In this document: one piece after another, positions 48,944 through 57,943 of the stretch | Numbering within the stretch: position 1 is the stretch's first letter | Layout: the number at the start of each line of letters is the position of its first letter | Origin: Polyangiaceae bacterium | GTDB taxonomy: Bacteria; Myxococcota_A; Polyangia; Polyangiales; Polyangiaceae | Length of the DNA stretch: 64,000 bases | Assembly (NCBI GenBank): GCA_025936045.1 | Contig: JAICUB010000004.1 | Coordinates: 124,001 to 188,000 of the forward strand | Direction: 5' to 3' | Notes under the pieces: generated by a model | What the model was told of the DNA's origin: nothing | What the model saw: only the letters and a program-made list of their open reading frames with translations | Database searches by the model: none | Translations under genes and position numbers: made by a program

Positions 48944-50320
48944 ATGGATAGTACTATCTTGGGTACCCGCGGCGATTTCCCCACGCCGACGGCAAGGGTT
49001 AGCGGCTTGTCCGATCCGGATGGTTTCGAAACGAGGCGACGACTGCGCTTCGAGCTTCTCCGCGAAGTAAATCGCGGCGGGATGGGGCTGATCGAGTCGG
49101 CGCTCGACCCGCTCCTCGGCCGTCGGGTCGCGATCAAGACGCTGCGGGAAGAGCTGCTGGAGGACGAGCGCGTCGCCATCAAATTCGAGGAAGAGGCTCA
49201 GATCACGGGCCAGCTCGAGCATCCGAACATCGTTCCCATCTACGAAATCGGCGAAGACGGGCACGAGCCGTTCATCGTCATGAAACTGATCCGTGGCCGC
49301 AGCCTCGGCGACCTGTTGCGCGTGCCCGTCCTCGCCCCGCAGGATCCAATCGGGCTTCAACGTTTCGTTGCGATTGTTTTGAAGCTGTGTGACGCGCTCG
49401 AGTACGCTCACAGCCGCGGCGTCTACCACTGCGATCTGAAGCCCGACAACGTGATGGTCGGGGACTTCGGCCAAGTCTATTTGATGGATTGGGGCGTCGC
49501 GCTTCTGGAATCGAGGAAGCACCGCCTCGCGCCCGGATCGGCGCCGGGCCGCCGCTTTTCGATCGAGCACCTGATCGCGAGCGATCGGGATTCGCTGATT
49601 CGCGTCACCGGCCCGGACGACGGCGGTGATCCGGTACGCGGCACGCCCGCGTACATGGCGTCCGAACAGCTCTGGGGCCGCACCGAGGAAATCGACGCCC
49701 GCACCGACGTCTTCGGCATCGGCGCTATTCTATGTGAGATCCTCACCGGTCGGCCGCCGAACGAGTGGGACTCCCTGCCGAACATCGCCGCCCGCAAGGA
49801 GCCCATCGAGCTCCCGGACGGCACCGGCGCATGGACGCGGCTCCCGCCCGAGCTCCGGCGCATCACGCGCAAAGCGCTCCACCCGCTCCGCGACCAACGT
49901 CACGCCGACATCGCTTCGCTGCGCGCCGAGCTCGAACAGTTCATGCGCGGCGGCGGCTGGTTCGAGACGCGCTCGTTCGCGCCGGGCGAGGTCATCGTCC
50001 AGGAAGGCGACGCGGGCGACAGCGCCTACATCATCGAAGAAGGCCACTGCCACGTCTTCAAGCACCTCTATGGGCGGCGCGAGCTCGTGCGCACCCTCGG
50101 CCCCGGCGACGTGTTCGGTGAAATATCGGTATTCGCGGGCGGGCCGCGCACTGCCACCATCCAAGCGGCCGACGCCGTCAAAGTGAAGATCATCGGCGGT
50201 GATTCGCTGAATCACGAGCTCGATCAGAATCCGTGGCTCGGCGCGTTCGTACGTTCGCTCGCGACGCTCTTTCGCGAAACCGACGCACGGCTGTCCGATC
50301 CGCCCGCGCCCCCTCGCTGA
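48944..50320 (+). CDS. Atypical Ser/Thr kinase with C-terminal cyclic-nucleotide-binding domain
   Basis: The 458-residue soluble protein has a kinase domain at about 30-325 with GGMGLIE loop and AIKTL lysine. The catalytic loop is YHCDLKPDN (Cys replaces Arg of HRD) and the metal motif is DWG instead of DFG. Catalytic Asp and Asn are kept, so activity is plausible without RD-type activation. Residues about 335-450 form a cNMP-binding domain (FAPGEVIVQEGDAGDSAYIIEEGHC, then GDVFGEISVFAGGPRTATIQA), with the phosphate-binding cassette FGEISVFAGGPRTA. Regulation by cAMP/cGMP is inferred. Confidence 0.9.
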   Translation: MDSTILGTRGDFPTPTARVSGLSDPDGFETRRRLRFELLREVNRGGMGLIESALDPLLGRRVAIKTLREELLEDERVAIKFEEEAQITGQLEHPNIVPIYEIGEDGHEPFIVMKLIRGRSLGDLLRVPVLAPQDPIGLQRFVAIVLKLCDALEYAHSRGVYHCDLKPDNVMVGDFGQVYLMDWGVALLESRKHRLAPGSAPGRRFSIEHLIASDRDSLIRVTGPDDGGDPVRGTPAYMASEQLWGRTEEIDARTDVFGIGAILCEILTGRPPNEWDSLPNIAARKEPIELPDGTGAWTRLPPELRRITRKALHPLRDQRHADIASLRAELEQFMRGGGWFETRSFAPGEVIVQEGDAGDSAYIIEEGHCHVFKHLYGRRELVRTLGPGDVFGEISVFAGGPRTATIQAADAVKVKIIGGDSLNHELDQNPWLGAFVRSLATLFRETDARLSDPPAPPR

Positions 50321-50438
50321 CCGGCCTTCCGAATGGCGGACAGCGCGCGAGCCCGTGCGCATCTCCCGCGCGAACGCGCATGAAAGAACCATTGCGGGCG
50401 CGGGAGCGCGGAACTAGCGTCCGAGCGTCACAAAAAGC

Positions 50439-52754
50439 ATGCGCCCGCCGAAGGTTGCCATCGTAGGCGGGGGGTGCGCCGCGCTGAGCGCTGCGTTCGA
50501 GCTCACGCGCCCCGATCGCGAGGACGGCGCGAAGTACGACGTCACCGTGTACCAGCTCGGGTGGCGACTCGGCGGCAAGGGCGCCTCGGGCCGCAACCGC
50601 GACGAGTGGAACCGCACCGAGGAGCACGGGCTCCACGTCTGGATGGGCTTTTACGAGAACGCGTTTCGGCTCGTGCGCGACGCCTACGCCGAGCTCGAGC
50701 TTCACTACACCGATCGACCGGAAGCGCGGCAGTCGCGTTACGGGGATTGGCAGGAAGCGTTCTTCGCCGACCCCTGGATCGGACTCGCCGACGAGTCGCG
50801 CGGCTTCTGGCGGGCGTGGACCGCGAACTTCCCGGCGAACGAAGGCCTCCCGGGTGACCCGCTGGCGCCCGGCACGAACCCATTTTCGCTATCCGGTTAC
50901 GTCGCGCGCAGCATCGATCTTTTGCGGGCGCTCCTGCGCAGCACGTTCACGGCGACACCGTCGGAGAGGCGCGACGCGACGGAGCGGGAGCTCGAATTCT
51001 CCGAGGTTTCGCCGCGCGCCGTGGTCGACAAGCTCACGAGCCTCTTGCGCACGGGCTTGCTCACCGGCGCGGGCGCCCTCTACGAGGCCATGGCGGTCCT
51101 GAACGTCGCGCTGTCGGGAGCGGCGTCGCTCCCGGAGAACGACTTCCGCGTCCTCAAGTTCGCGGAAGCCATCGCCGAAAACGTGAAGCGCGAAACCGCC
51201 AACGTGCTCCGGCTCGACGACGAGATCCGCCCGAAGCTCGAGCTCATCGAGCTCGTGATGACGATCATCGTCGGCATCGTCCGCGACGAGCTCTTGACGG
51301 ACCCGCGCGGGCTCGACGCGATCAACGACGAGGATTGCCGCGCCTGGCTCCGGCGCCACGGCGCTTCCGAGCGCGCGCTCGGTTCGCCGTTCGTACGCGG
51401 GCTCTACAACATGGCCTTCGTCGACTCGCGCGTCTTCGACGGCCATGGCGAGAACGTCCCGGCGAGCGCGGCGGACGAGCCGGGGCTGGCCGCGGGCCAG
51501 GCGCTGCGCGGCGCGTTGCGCATGTTCTTCACCTACCGCGGCGCCCTGTTCTGGAAGATGCGCGCGGGCATGGGGGACGCGGTTTTTTCGCCGCTCTACG
51601 AGGTACTGAAGCTCCGCGGCGTGCGCTTCGAGTTCTTCCATCGGCTCACCGACGTGGAGCTCGGTGAGGAGCAGGGCGGCTCGCGCTTCGTGAAGGGCCT
51701 TCATTTCGACGTGCAAGCGCGCGTGCGCCGGGGCCGGTCATTGGCTCACGGCGGCGAGCTCGCCGAACGGGTCGCAGGCGACGAGTACTATCCGCTCGAC
51801 GTCGACGGCTGCTGGCCCGCGAAACCGCAGAGCTCGCAGCTCGTCGGCGTCAACGAGCGCGAGGACGACGAGTACCTCGAGCTCCAGCTGCGCGATCCGA
51901 AGTTTCGCGCCGAGCCCGAGCGAGACCGACGCACGCTCGCGCTCGGGCGTGATTTCGATTTCGTCGTGCTGGGCCTCAGCGTCGGCGCCGTGCCGCACGC
52001 GTGCAAGACGCTCGTCGGGAGCGACCCGCGCTGGCGCGCCATGGTCGAGAACGTGAAGACGGTGCCGACGCAAGCGCTGCAGCTCTGGCTCAACGAGGGG
52101 CTCGAAACCCTGACGGACACGCCGACGCCCATCACCGTGGCCGGCCTGCGCGGCACGTTCGACACCTGGTCGGACATGACCCACGTGATTGCCGAAGAAG
52201 ACGCCGAGCCGCGGCCCGCGGGGCTCGCCTATCTCTGCGGGGTGCTCGGCGAGGAGCCGAGCACGTTGCCGGCAGGGTTCAAGCCGGGAGAGGAGCCGCG
52301 CCCGGATCAAATCGCGCTCTGGCGCAGCGCGGCCTGCGAGCGCGTGGTCCACTACCTCGATCACGTACTTCCGGCGCTGTGGCCCGCGGCCCGCGACCAG
52401 GACACGCGAGGCTTCCGCTGGGCGCTGCTGGCGACGCCGGGGCAGTTGAACCCGGCGCACGGCAAGACAGGACGCGTATCCCACCGGGACAAGCTCGCGA
52501 TTTTGGAACGGCAGTACCTCGCCGTGAACGTGAAGGTTGCGGACCGCTACGTCCTCGCGCGACCGGGGACGCTCGAATATCGAATTTCCCCGCTCGACGC
52601 GAGCTACGACAACCTGACGGTCGCGGGCGATTGGACCGACTGCGGCTTCAACGAGGGCTGCGTCGAAGCGGCGGTCATGTCCGGCATGCTCGCGTCGCAC
52701 GCCCTGAGCTCGCTCCCCGCGCTCGAAGACATCATCGGCTACGACCACCCCTAG
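50439..52754 (+). CDS. FAD-dependent oxidoreductase (phytoene-desaturase/amine-oxidase-like)
   Basis: The 771-residue flavoprotein has an N-terminal dinucleotide motif VAIVGGGCAALSAAFEL, then LGWRLGGKGASGRN. The C-terminal FAD segment LTVAGDWTDCGFNEGCVEAAVMSGMLA matches carotenoid desaturases, amine oxidases and HpnE-like enzymes. It is larger than typical desaturases (about 500 residues), with a helical insert around residues 130-330. It is the first gene of a five-gene operon with a polyprenyl synthase, so it may oxidise or reduce an isoprenoid chain. The reaction is unknown. Confidence 0.87.
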   Translation: MRPPKVAIVGGGCAALSAAFELTRPDREDGAKYDVTVYQLGWRLGGKGASGRNRDEWNRTEEHGLHVWMGFYENAFRLVRDAYAELELHYTDRPEARQSRYGDWQEAFFADPWIGLADESRGFWRAWTANFPANEGLPGDPLAPGTNPFSLSGYVARSIDLLRALLRSTFTATPSERRDATERELEFSEVSPRAVVDKLTSLLRTGLLTGAGALYEAMAVLNVALSGAASLPENDFRVLKFAEAIAENVKRETANVLRLDDEIRPKLELIELVMTIIVGIVRDELLTDPRGLDAINDEDCRAWLRRHGASERALGSPFVRGLYNMAFVDSRVFDGHGENVPASAADEPGLAAGQALRGALRMFFTYRGALFWKMRAGMGDAVFSPLYEVLKLRGVRFEFFHRLTDVELGEEQGGSRFVKGLHFDVQARVRRGRSLAHGGELAERVAGDEYYPLDVDGCWPAKPQSSQLVGVNEREDDEYLELQLRDPKFRAEPERDRRTLALGRDFDFVVLGLSVGAVPHACKTLVGSDPRWRAMVENVKTVPTQALQLWLNEGLETLTDTPTPITVAGLRGTFDTWSDMTHVIAEEDAEPRPAGLAYLCGVLGEEPSTLPAGFKPGEEPRPDQIALWRSAACERVVHYLDHVLPALWPAARDQDTRGFRWALLATPGQLNPAHGKTGRVSHRDKLAILERQYLAVNVKVADRYVLARPGTLEYRISPLDASYDNLTVAGDWTDCGFNEGCVEAAVMSGMLASHALSSLPALEDIIGYDHP

Positions 52755-52768
52755 GTCCCGAGGAGCCC

Positions 52769-53548
52769 ATGCAGGATCCGGAACGCCCGAAACGACCCGC
52801 GCTGCGCCGCAGCGGGCCGCTGCGCGACGCGACCACCGTCTACCGTCGCTCGGATCCGCAGGCGCGCCGTCCGCCGCCGCGCACGGGCGGCCCGCTCACC
52901 TCGAGCGAGGACGTCGTGATTCAGGCCGTAAAGCTCGGCTACAAGATCGCGGACGAGCAGATCGCGAAAGGGCAAGAGTTCGCGCGCAAGCTACGCGGCG
53001 CCTCGTCGCGCAACGACGGGGGTGACTTCGGCGACCTGGTCGAGCAAGGCGTGCGGCTGGCAAAGCAAGTCGGCATTCTGCTGGTGGAGCTCGCCGAAAC
53101 GACGACGCAGCCGCAAGCCGTGCTGCGGAACCTCACCCGCCAAGAGAGCGCGCGCCGCGGCGACGCGGGTGAGCCCGAACGCCGCGAAGCGCCGGCGCGC
53201 GAGGCGGAGCCGATGCGCGCACGCAAGGCGGACGACCACGCCCACACGGTGCCCGTCGAGGTGCTTTCGTCGCGGCCGACGCGCGTATCGCTCGAGCTCG
53301 ACGCGCCGCTGCGGGAATGTCCCGAGGTGTATCCGCTCTACCTCAAGGGCAACCCGGCGCACGCGCTTCATGGCGTGAGCTTCAAGGCGGACGACGGGCA
53401 CGGCTTCGTGCTCTCGGTCGTCGTGAAGGGCGATGATCCGCCGGGCAGCTATCGCGGTTATGCGGTCGATCGCGTGACGCAGCGGCCGCTCGGCACCATT
53501 TTGGTCACCGTGAGCGACGCGACGCCCGCGCCGGCGGGCCGAGCATGA
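52769..53548 (+). CDS. Hypothetical protein, helical N-half and beta C-half
   Basis: The 259-residue protein starts at an ATG with AGGAG 5 bp before it. Residues about 45-115 form amphipathic helices (VVIQAVKLGYKIADEQIAKGQEFARKL; LVEQGVRLAKQVGILLVELAETT). A charged linker and then a beta-rich segment of about 100 residues follow (VPVEVLSSRPTRVSLELDAP ... YRGYAVDRVTQRPLGTILVTV). No family is recognised. It may be a structural or membrane-associated partner of the enzymes. Its stop overlaps the polyprenyl synthase start. Confidence 0.65.
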   Translation: MQDPERPKRPALRRSGPLRDATTVYRRSDPQARRPPPRTGGPLTSSEDVVIQAVKLGYKIADEQIAKGQEFARKLRGASSRNDGGDFGDLVEQGVRLAKQVGILLVELAETTTQPQAVLRNLTRQESARRGDAGEPERREAPAREAEPMRARKADDHAHTVPVEVLSSRPTRVSLELDAPLRECPEVYPLYLKGNPAHALHGVSFKADDGHGFVLSVVVKGDDPPGSYRGYAVDRVTQRPLGTILVTVSDATPAPAGRA

Positions 53549-54615
53549 GCGCCGCCGCGTTCGCGAGCGCGCCGAGCCCGGAGCGGCTGCCCGACACGCA
53601 CGCGATTCCGGAGCTGCTCGCGCGTTACGGCAAGCTCACGCGCCGCGCGATGCTCGCCTACTTGCCGGACGGCGAGCCCGAGCCGTACCTCTACGGCCTA
53701 CTCGGCGACTACCCGAAGCGCGGCGGTAAGATGATGCGAGCGAGCCTCTGCCTCGCGAGCGCGCGCGTCTTCGGAGCCGAGCTCGAGGACGCCGTGAGCT
53801 CGGCCGTGGCCATCGAGCTCCTGCACAATTCGTTTTTGATCCACGACGACATCCAGGACGAGAGCGACGAACGCCGCGGCCGCCCCACGCTGCACAAGGT
53901 GCACGGCATCGGCCTCGCGCTGAACGCCGGTGAATCGCTGAGTCTGCTCAGCGTGCGCCCGTTGCGTGACAACGCCGCGCGCCTCGGGACGCGCCTCTCT
54001 CTGCGCATCTTCGAGGAAACGGAGCGTATGGCCTGGGAATCGGCCGAAGGCCAGGCGCTCGAGCTCGGCTGGCGCCACGAAAACCGCATGGACATCGACG
54101 AGGAGGCTTACCTCCTCATGGTCCTCAAAAAGACCTGCTGGCTCGCGACGATTCACCCGTGCCGCATCGGCGCGCTGATCGGCGGCCGCGACACGCTCGA
54201 GCTCGACGCCTTCATCCGCTTCGGGTTTTTCCTCGGCGCCGCCTTCCAGATCCAGGACGACGTCTTGAACCTCACCGCGGGGGAAGCTTACGGCAAGGAG
54301 CTGAACGGCGACTTGCTCGAGGGCAAGCGCACGCTGATGACCTGCCACGTCCACGCCCACGGCGGAGACGCCGGGCGCGCGCGGCTCGCGCGGCTCTTCG
54401 CGCAACCGCGCTCGGAGCGGAGCGCGAGCGAAATCCAGTGGCTCCGTGGAGCGATGGACGAGCTCGGCTCGATCGAGCACGCGCGTGCGGTCGCGCGCGG
54501 GCTCGCGGGCGCGGCGCTCCGAGAATTCGAAATCGTGTTCGGTGATCGGCCGGACTCCGCGGACAAGGAGTTCATCCACGGTCTCGTGCGCTGGGTCCTC
54601 GAGCGGGAAGCGTGA
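53545..54615 (+). CDS. Polyprenyl diphosphate synthase
   Basis: The 356-residue trans-prenyltransferase has the first Asp-rich motif DDIQDESDERRG at about residue 100 and the second, DDVLN, at about 237 (fifth position Asn). Between them lies the usual GQALEL-like segment (QALELGWRHE). It condenses IPP with an allylic diphosphate, and chain length (GGPP-like or longer) cannot be fixed by eye. It overlaps the upstream gene by 4 bp. No terpene cyclase is in the operon. Confidence 0.92.
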   Translation: MSAAAFASAPSPERLPDTHAIPELLARYGKLTRRAMLAYLPDGEPEPYLYGLLGDYPKRGGKMMRASLCLASARVFGAELEDAVSSAVAIELLHNSFLIHDDIQDESDERRGRPTLHKVHGIGLALNAGESLSLLSVRPLRDNAARLGTRLSLRIFEETERMAWESAEGQALELGWRHENRMDIDEEAYLLMVLKKTCWLATIHPCRIGALIGGRDTLELDAFIRFGFFLGAAFQIQDDVLNLTAGEAYGKELNGDLLEGKRTLMTCHVHAHGGDAGRARLARLFAQPRSERSASEIQWLRGAMDELGSIEHARAVARGLAGAALREFEIVFGDRPDSADKEFIHGLVRWVLEREA

Positions 54616-54619
54616 AGCG

Positions 54620-55933
54620 ATGAAGGAGCGTTTGCTCATCTACGGCGCGACCGGGTACACCGGCCGCTTGCTCGCGCGGGAAGCGGGGCGAAGGAAGCTC
54701 CCCGTCGTGCTCGGCGCTCGCCGGCGCGAGCGGCTCGAAAGGCTGGCGGACGAGCTCGACCTGCCGTACCGCGTGCTCGGGCTCGAGACGCCGGCCGAGC
54801 GCAAGCGCCGTCTGGACGAGGACGCGAAGCGGCCAATCCCGGGCCCGGACGAGCTGCGAAAGTTGGCGGCTGCACCCAAACCGGCAGCTCGCCCGTCGCC
54901 GAACGCGGCCCTTTACAGCGCGCTCGCGGACGTGGGCGTCGTGTTGAACGCCGCGGGACCGTTCGCGGAGACCTCGCTGCCGCTCGCGCGGGCATGCGTG
55001 AAAACGAACACGCACTACGTGGACATCTCGGGAGAATACGACGTTTTCCGTGAGCTCGACGGAGAGCTCGATCAAGAAGCGAAGAAGCACGACACGCTGA
55101 TCGTGCCGGGCGCCGGCCTCACGGTCCTCGCCTCGGATTGTTTGATCCGAGACGCCGTCACGTGCGCGCGCGAGCGCGGCATGGGCGAGCCGCACAGCGT
55201 GCGGGTGGCGCTCTCGCGCGTGCCGGTAGTCTCGCGCGGCAGCGTGCGGACGATGCTCGACTGCGTGCGCGACGGAGTGCGCATCCTGCGCAACGGCAAG
55301 GACGAGTTTTACCGGGTGGGGACGCTCGTACGCTCCTTCACGTTCGGCGAAGAGCGTGACTTCGAGCGGGATCAGCCGCGCATCTGCACGGCGATGTCGC
55401 TCGCCGACACGCTGACTGCGGGCGCAACGGCGGCGCGAGCCTTTCGTGGCCACTGGGAGCCCGCGCAAGCCGTACCCAACGTCGAAGCGTACCTCGAGGC
55501 GAGCAGCCTCGAGCGCACGGTCTACGAGCTCGGCGGCGAGTTCTCGCTCGCGCTCCGCGGCGGACCGCTGAAGCTCGTCGTCGATCGCGTGCTCGCGATG
55601 TGGCCCGAGGGTCCGCGCGCCGAAGAGCGCGACCAGACGACCCAGCAGATCGTCGTCGAGGTCGAAGACCGTTACCGGCGCGGAGTGGAGCTTCGCCTCG
55701 CGACGAAGAACAGCTACGACTTCACGGTCGACAAGGCGCTCGAGCTCGCGGAGACGCTCTGCACGACGAAGTCCGAAGAGCGGGGCTTCGTGAGTCCGGC
55801 GTGGGTGCTGCCGAGCGGCATCATCGACGGAAACGACGAGTTCGGCTCGACGGAGGGCTGGGGCGAGTGGCAGCTCAAGTATCGCGGTCTGCCGCGCCGC
55901 CGCGCTCCGAACGCGCCGGGGCCGCCCGCATGA
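54620..55933 (+). CDS. Saccharopine-dehydrogenase-like/trans-acting enoyl reductase family protein
   Basis: The 437-residue protein has an N-terminal Rossmann motif IYGATGYTGRLLAREA, then NAAGPFAETSLPLARAC and THYVDISGEYDV, as in mycobacterial trans-acting enoyl reductases and the saccharopine-dehydrogenase-like group. A short Pro/Lys-rich insert follows the first strand pair (about 60-90). It probably reduces a C=C in a lipid or polyketide chain with NAD(P)H; the reaction is inference. It starts 4 bp after the polyprenyl synthase gene. Confidence 0.85.
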   Translation: MKERLLIYGATGYTGRLLAREAGRRKLPVVLGARRRERLERLADELDLPYRVLGLETPAERKRRLDEDAKRPIPGPDELRKLAAAPKPAARPSPNAALYSALADVGVVLNAAGPFAETSLPLARACVKTNTHYVDISGEYDVFRELDGELDQEAKKHDTLIVPGAGLTVLASDCLIRDAVTCARERGMGEPHSVRVALSRVPVVSRGSVRTMLDCVRDGVRILRNGKDEFYRVGTLVRSFTFGEERDFERDQPRICTAMSLADTLTAGATAARAFRGHWEPAQAVPNVEAYLEASSLERTVYELGGEFSLALRGGPLKLVVDRVLAMWPEGPRAEERDQTTQQIVVEVEDRYRRGVELRLATKNSYDFTVDKALELAETLCTTKSEERGFVSPAWVLPSGIIDGNDEFGSTEGWGEWQLKYRGLPRRRAPNAPGPPA

Positions 55934-57879
55934 CCTCCGGGGCGGGCCGGGGGCCCGACTCGAGGCCCAGTGTGCCGCCGCCGTCACGCCGGCCGAGCGT
56001 GCCGCCGCGTTCGCCGCGTTCGACTCTCGCTCCGAGCTCCGGCAGCGATTTTCAGTCGACGACCCCTTACGCGCTGCCGAAAGTGAGCGTCCTCGGCGGG
56101 ACGTTCCGCAGCGACGACGCGACGCTCGGCGCGCTCTGCCGGACGCTCTTCGGCGAAAAGAGCGAGTGGGCACCCGCCTCGAGCGAGCTCTTCTTCGACC
56201 TCGGGCGCGTCGAAAGCGAAACGCCGTGGTGGTTTCTCTGCTTTCGCATGCTCGTGCGGAGCGCCCGTGGGGAGGTGCGAGCCGCAGTGTCGCACGCGTT
56301 CATCGACATCGATCGCATCCCCGCGCTCACCGTCGGTCGCGAGATTTTCGGCTTCCCGGCGCTCGCCGCCCGCTTCGTGTTCACCCCCTCACTCGAGCAG
56401 GGTGGCGGGTTCGGCACGAGCGGCAGCGTCTCGATCGAGACGGACGTGCTGACGGCGACCTCTCACGTGGTCGCCAAAAGCGTGGTCGCGCGCGTGAGCT
56501 GGAAGCCCGACGCGAGCGGTTCGCCGAGCGCGCGCATCGCCTGGCGCGACCTCGCGAACGAGTGGCTGACGGCGGAGGCCCCCGCGAGCGGGCCGTTTCC
56601 GTTCGTGCAGCTCAAACAGATCCGCGACGCCATCGAGCCGGGCCGCGCCTGCTTTCAGGACCTGGTCCTCGGCGACGTCGCGCTTCACGCGAGCGCCGAG
56701 CACGCCGATCCGGAGGTCGAGCTCACGCTGCACGACTACCGGAGCCTCCCGCTCGCGACGAGCCTCGGACAGCGCCGCGCGGGCGAGACCGGCGACGGCG
56801 CGGCCGACGTGAGCGTGCACCACGGCTACTCCGTCGGACGGCTGAGCCTCACGTTCTCGATCCCCGCCGTCGAGAAGCCGTCACGCGCCTCCGTCAAGCA
56901 GCGCGTGCCCTTCAGCTTTCGCGGCGGTGACCCGCAGTTCGCGCCCGAATACGATTTTCGGAACGTGAGCCTCACGGGCTTCATTTTGCCCGCCGCGCGC
57001 TCGCAATTGAAACGCATCATCGACGCGCAATTGAACGAGCCGTACCCCGATCGCAGCTACTTCTACGAGCCCGTGAGCACGGACGTCATCGTCGAGTACA
57101 TCGATTACGGCTCGATGGTCGCGGCCAATCCGCCGCCGCACCTCGAGATCGACGACAGCGCGGGACAGCACGAGCTCGTCTTTCGCGTGCTCGTCGGGCG
57201 CGTGGATCGCGGCTCGCGCGTCGCGAAGAAGCCGGCCATGTTCTGTCCCTTCGTGTTCGTGGACAGCACTTGGTCACTGATCTCCGGGCGCGAAATCATG
57301 GGTTACCCGAAGGAGCTCGCGACGTTCACCCGCTACGTCGAGGACGGGGAGCTCGCGGCATGCTGCGTGCGCTCGCGCGACCGAACGGGCGCCGTGGCGG
57401 ACGTGCTCACCCTCGACTGCCGTCGCGAACAGACATTTCGGGGCCTCGATTTCGAGCGCGACGCTCAGCCGCGCACCACGAGCGCGACGCACCCCGCCGC
57501 GAAAGAACGGCGCCCCCGCACGCGCGCGCATCCGTGGTGGGGCCTCGACTCACTGCAAGGCTCGGCCGACTTCGGCAACGTCGTCGGCCCCTGGCTGCGC
57601 GGCCTCGACTACGGCTTCGGCGCCGTCTTGCTCAAGCGTTTCGGCGCCGCGAGCGCGCCGCAAACGGCGTGTTACGTCGAAATTCTCGAAGGCGACTACA
57701 TCATCCAAAACGCCGACGTGAACCTCCCGCCCACGCGCGCGCGCCTCGACTTCGGCGCGGCCGACCCCTTCGGCCTCAAAGCGAAATTCGGCCTGAGCGC
57801 CCACGTCCTCGTCCCCGCGGGCAGCTGGTACCGCGCGAGCTGCGATTTTCGCGTCAGAATCCTCGACCCCCTCGCGTGA
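55930..57879 (+). CDS. Tandem acetoacetate decarboxylase-like protein
   Basis: The 649-residue protein has a disordered Pro/Ser N-terminus of about 50 residues and two acetoacetate-decarboxylase-like domains. The first (about 60-280) has VGREIFGFPALAARF; the second (about 310-645) has SGREIMGYPKELATF. In ADC the equivalent of PKKL holds the Schiff-base Lys. Only the second copy keeps a Lys there, so the first is probably non-catalytic. It overlaps the upstream reductase gene by 4 bp and is the last gene of the five-gene operon. Decarboxylation or aldol-type activity on an unknown beta-keto acid is inferred. Confidence 0.85.
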   Translation: MTSGAGRGPDSRPSVPPPSRRPSVPPRSPRSTLAPSSGSDFQSTTPYALPKVSVLGGTFRSDDATLGALCRTLFGEKSEWAPASSELFFDLGRVESETPWWFLCFRMLVRSARGEVRAAVSHAFIDIDRIPALTVGREIFGFPALAARFVFTPSLEQGGGFGTSGSVSIETDVLTATSHVVAKSVVARVSWKPDASGSPSARIAWRDLANEWLTAEAPASGPFPFVQLKQIRDAIEPGRACFQDLVLGDVALHASAEHADPEVELTLHDYRSLPLATSLGQRRAGETGDGAADVSVHHGYSVGRLSLTFSIPAVEKPSRASVKQRVPFSFRGGDPQFAPEYDFRNVSLTGFILPAARSQLKRIIDAQLNEPYPDRSYFYEPVSTDVIVEYIDYGSMVAANPPPHLEIDDSAGQHELVFRVLVGRVDRGSRVAKKPAMFCPFVFVDSTWSLISGREIMGYPKELATFTRYVEDGELAACCVRSRDRTGAVADVLTLDCRREQTFRGLDFERDAQPRTTSATHPAAKERRPRTRAHPWWGLDSLQGSADFGNVVGPWLRGLDYGFGAVLLKRFGAASAPQTACYVEILEGDYIIQNADVNLPPTRARLDFGAADPFGLKAKFGLSAHVLVPAGSWYRASCDFRVRILDPLA

Positions 57880-57943
57880 AGGATTTGGTTTTGCCGCACG
57901 TCGCCGGGCGTCGCGTGCTGCCAGCGCCTGCGCGTCTTCTCCG

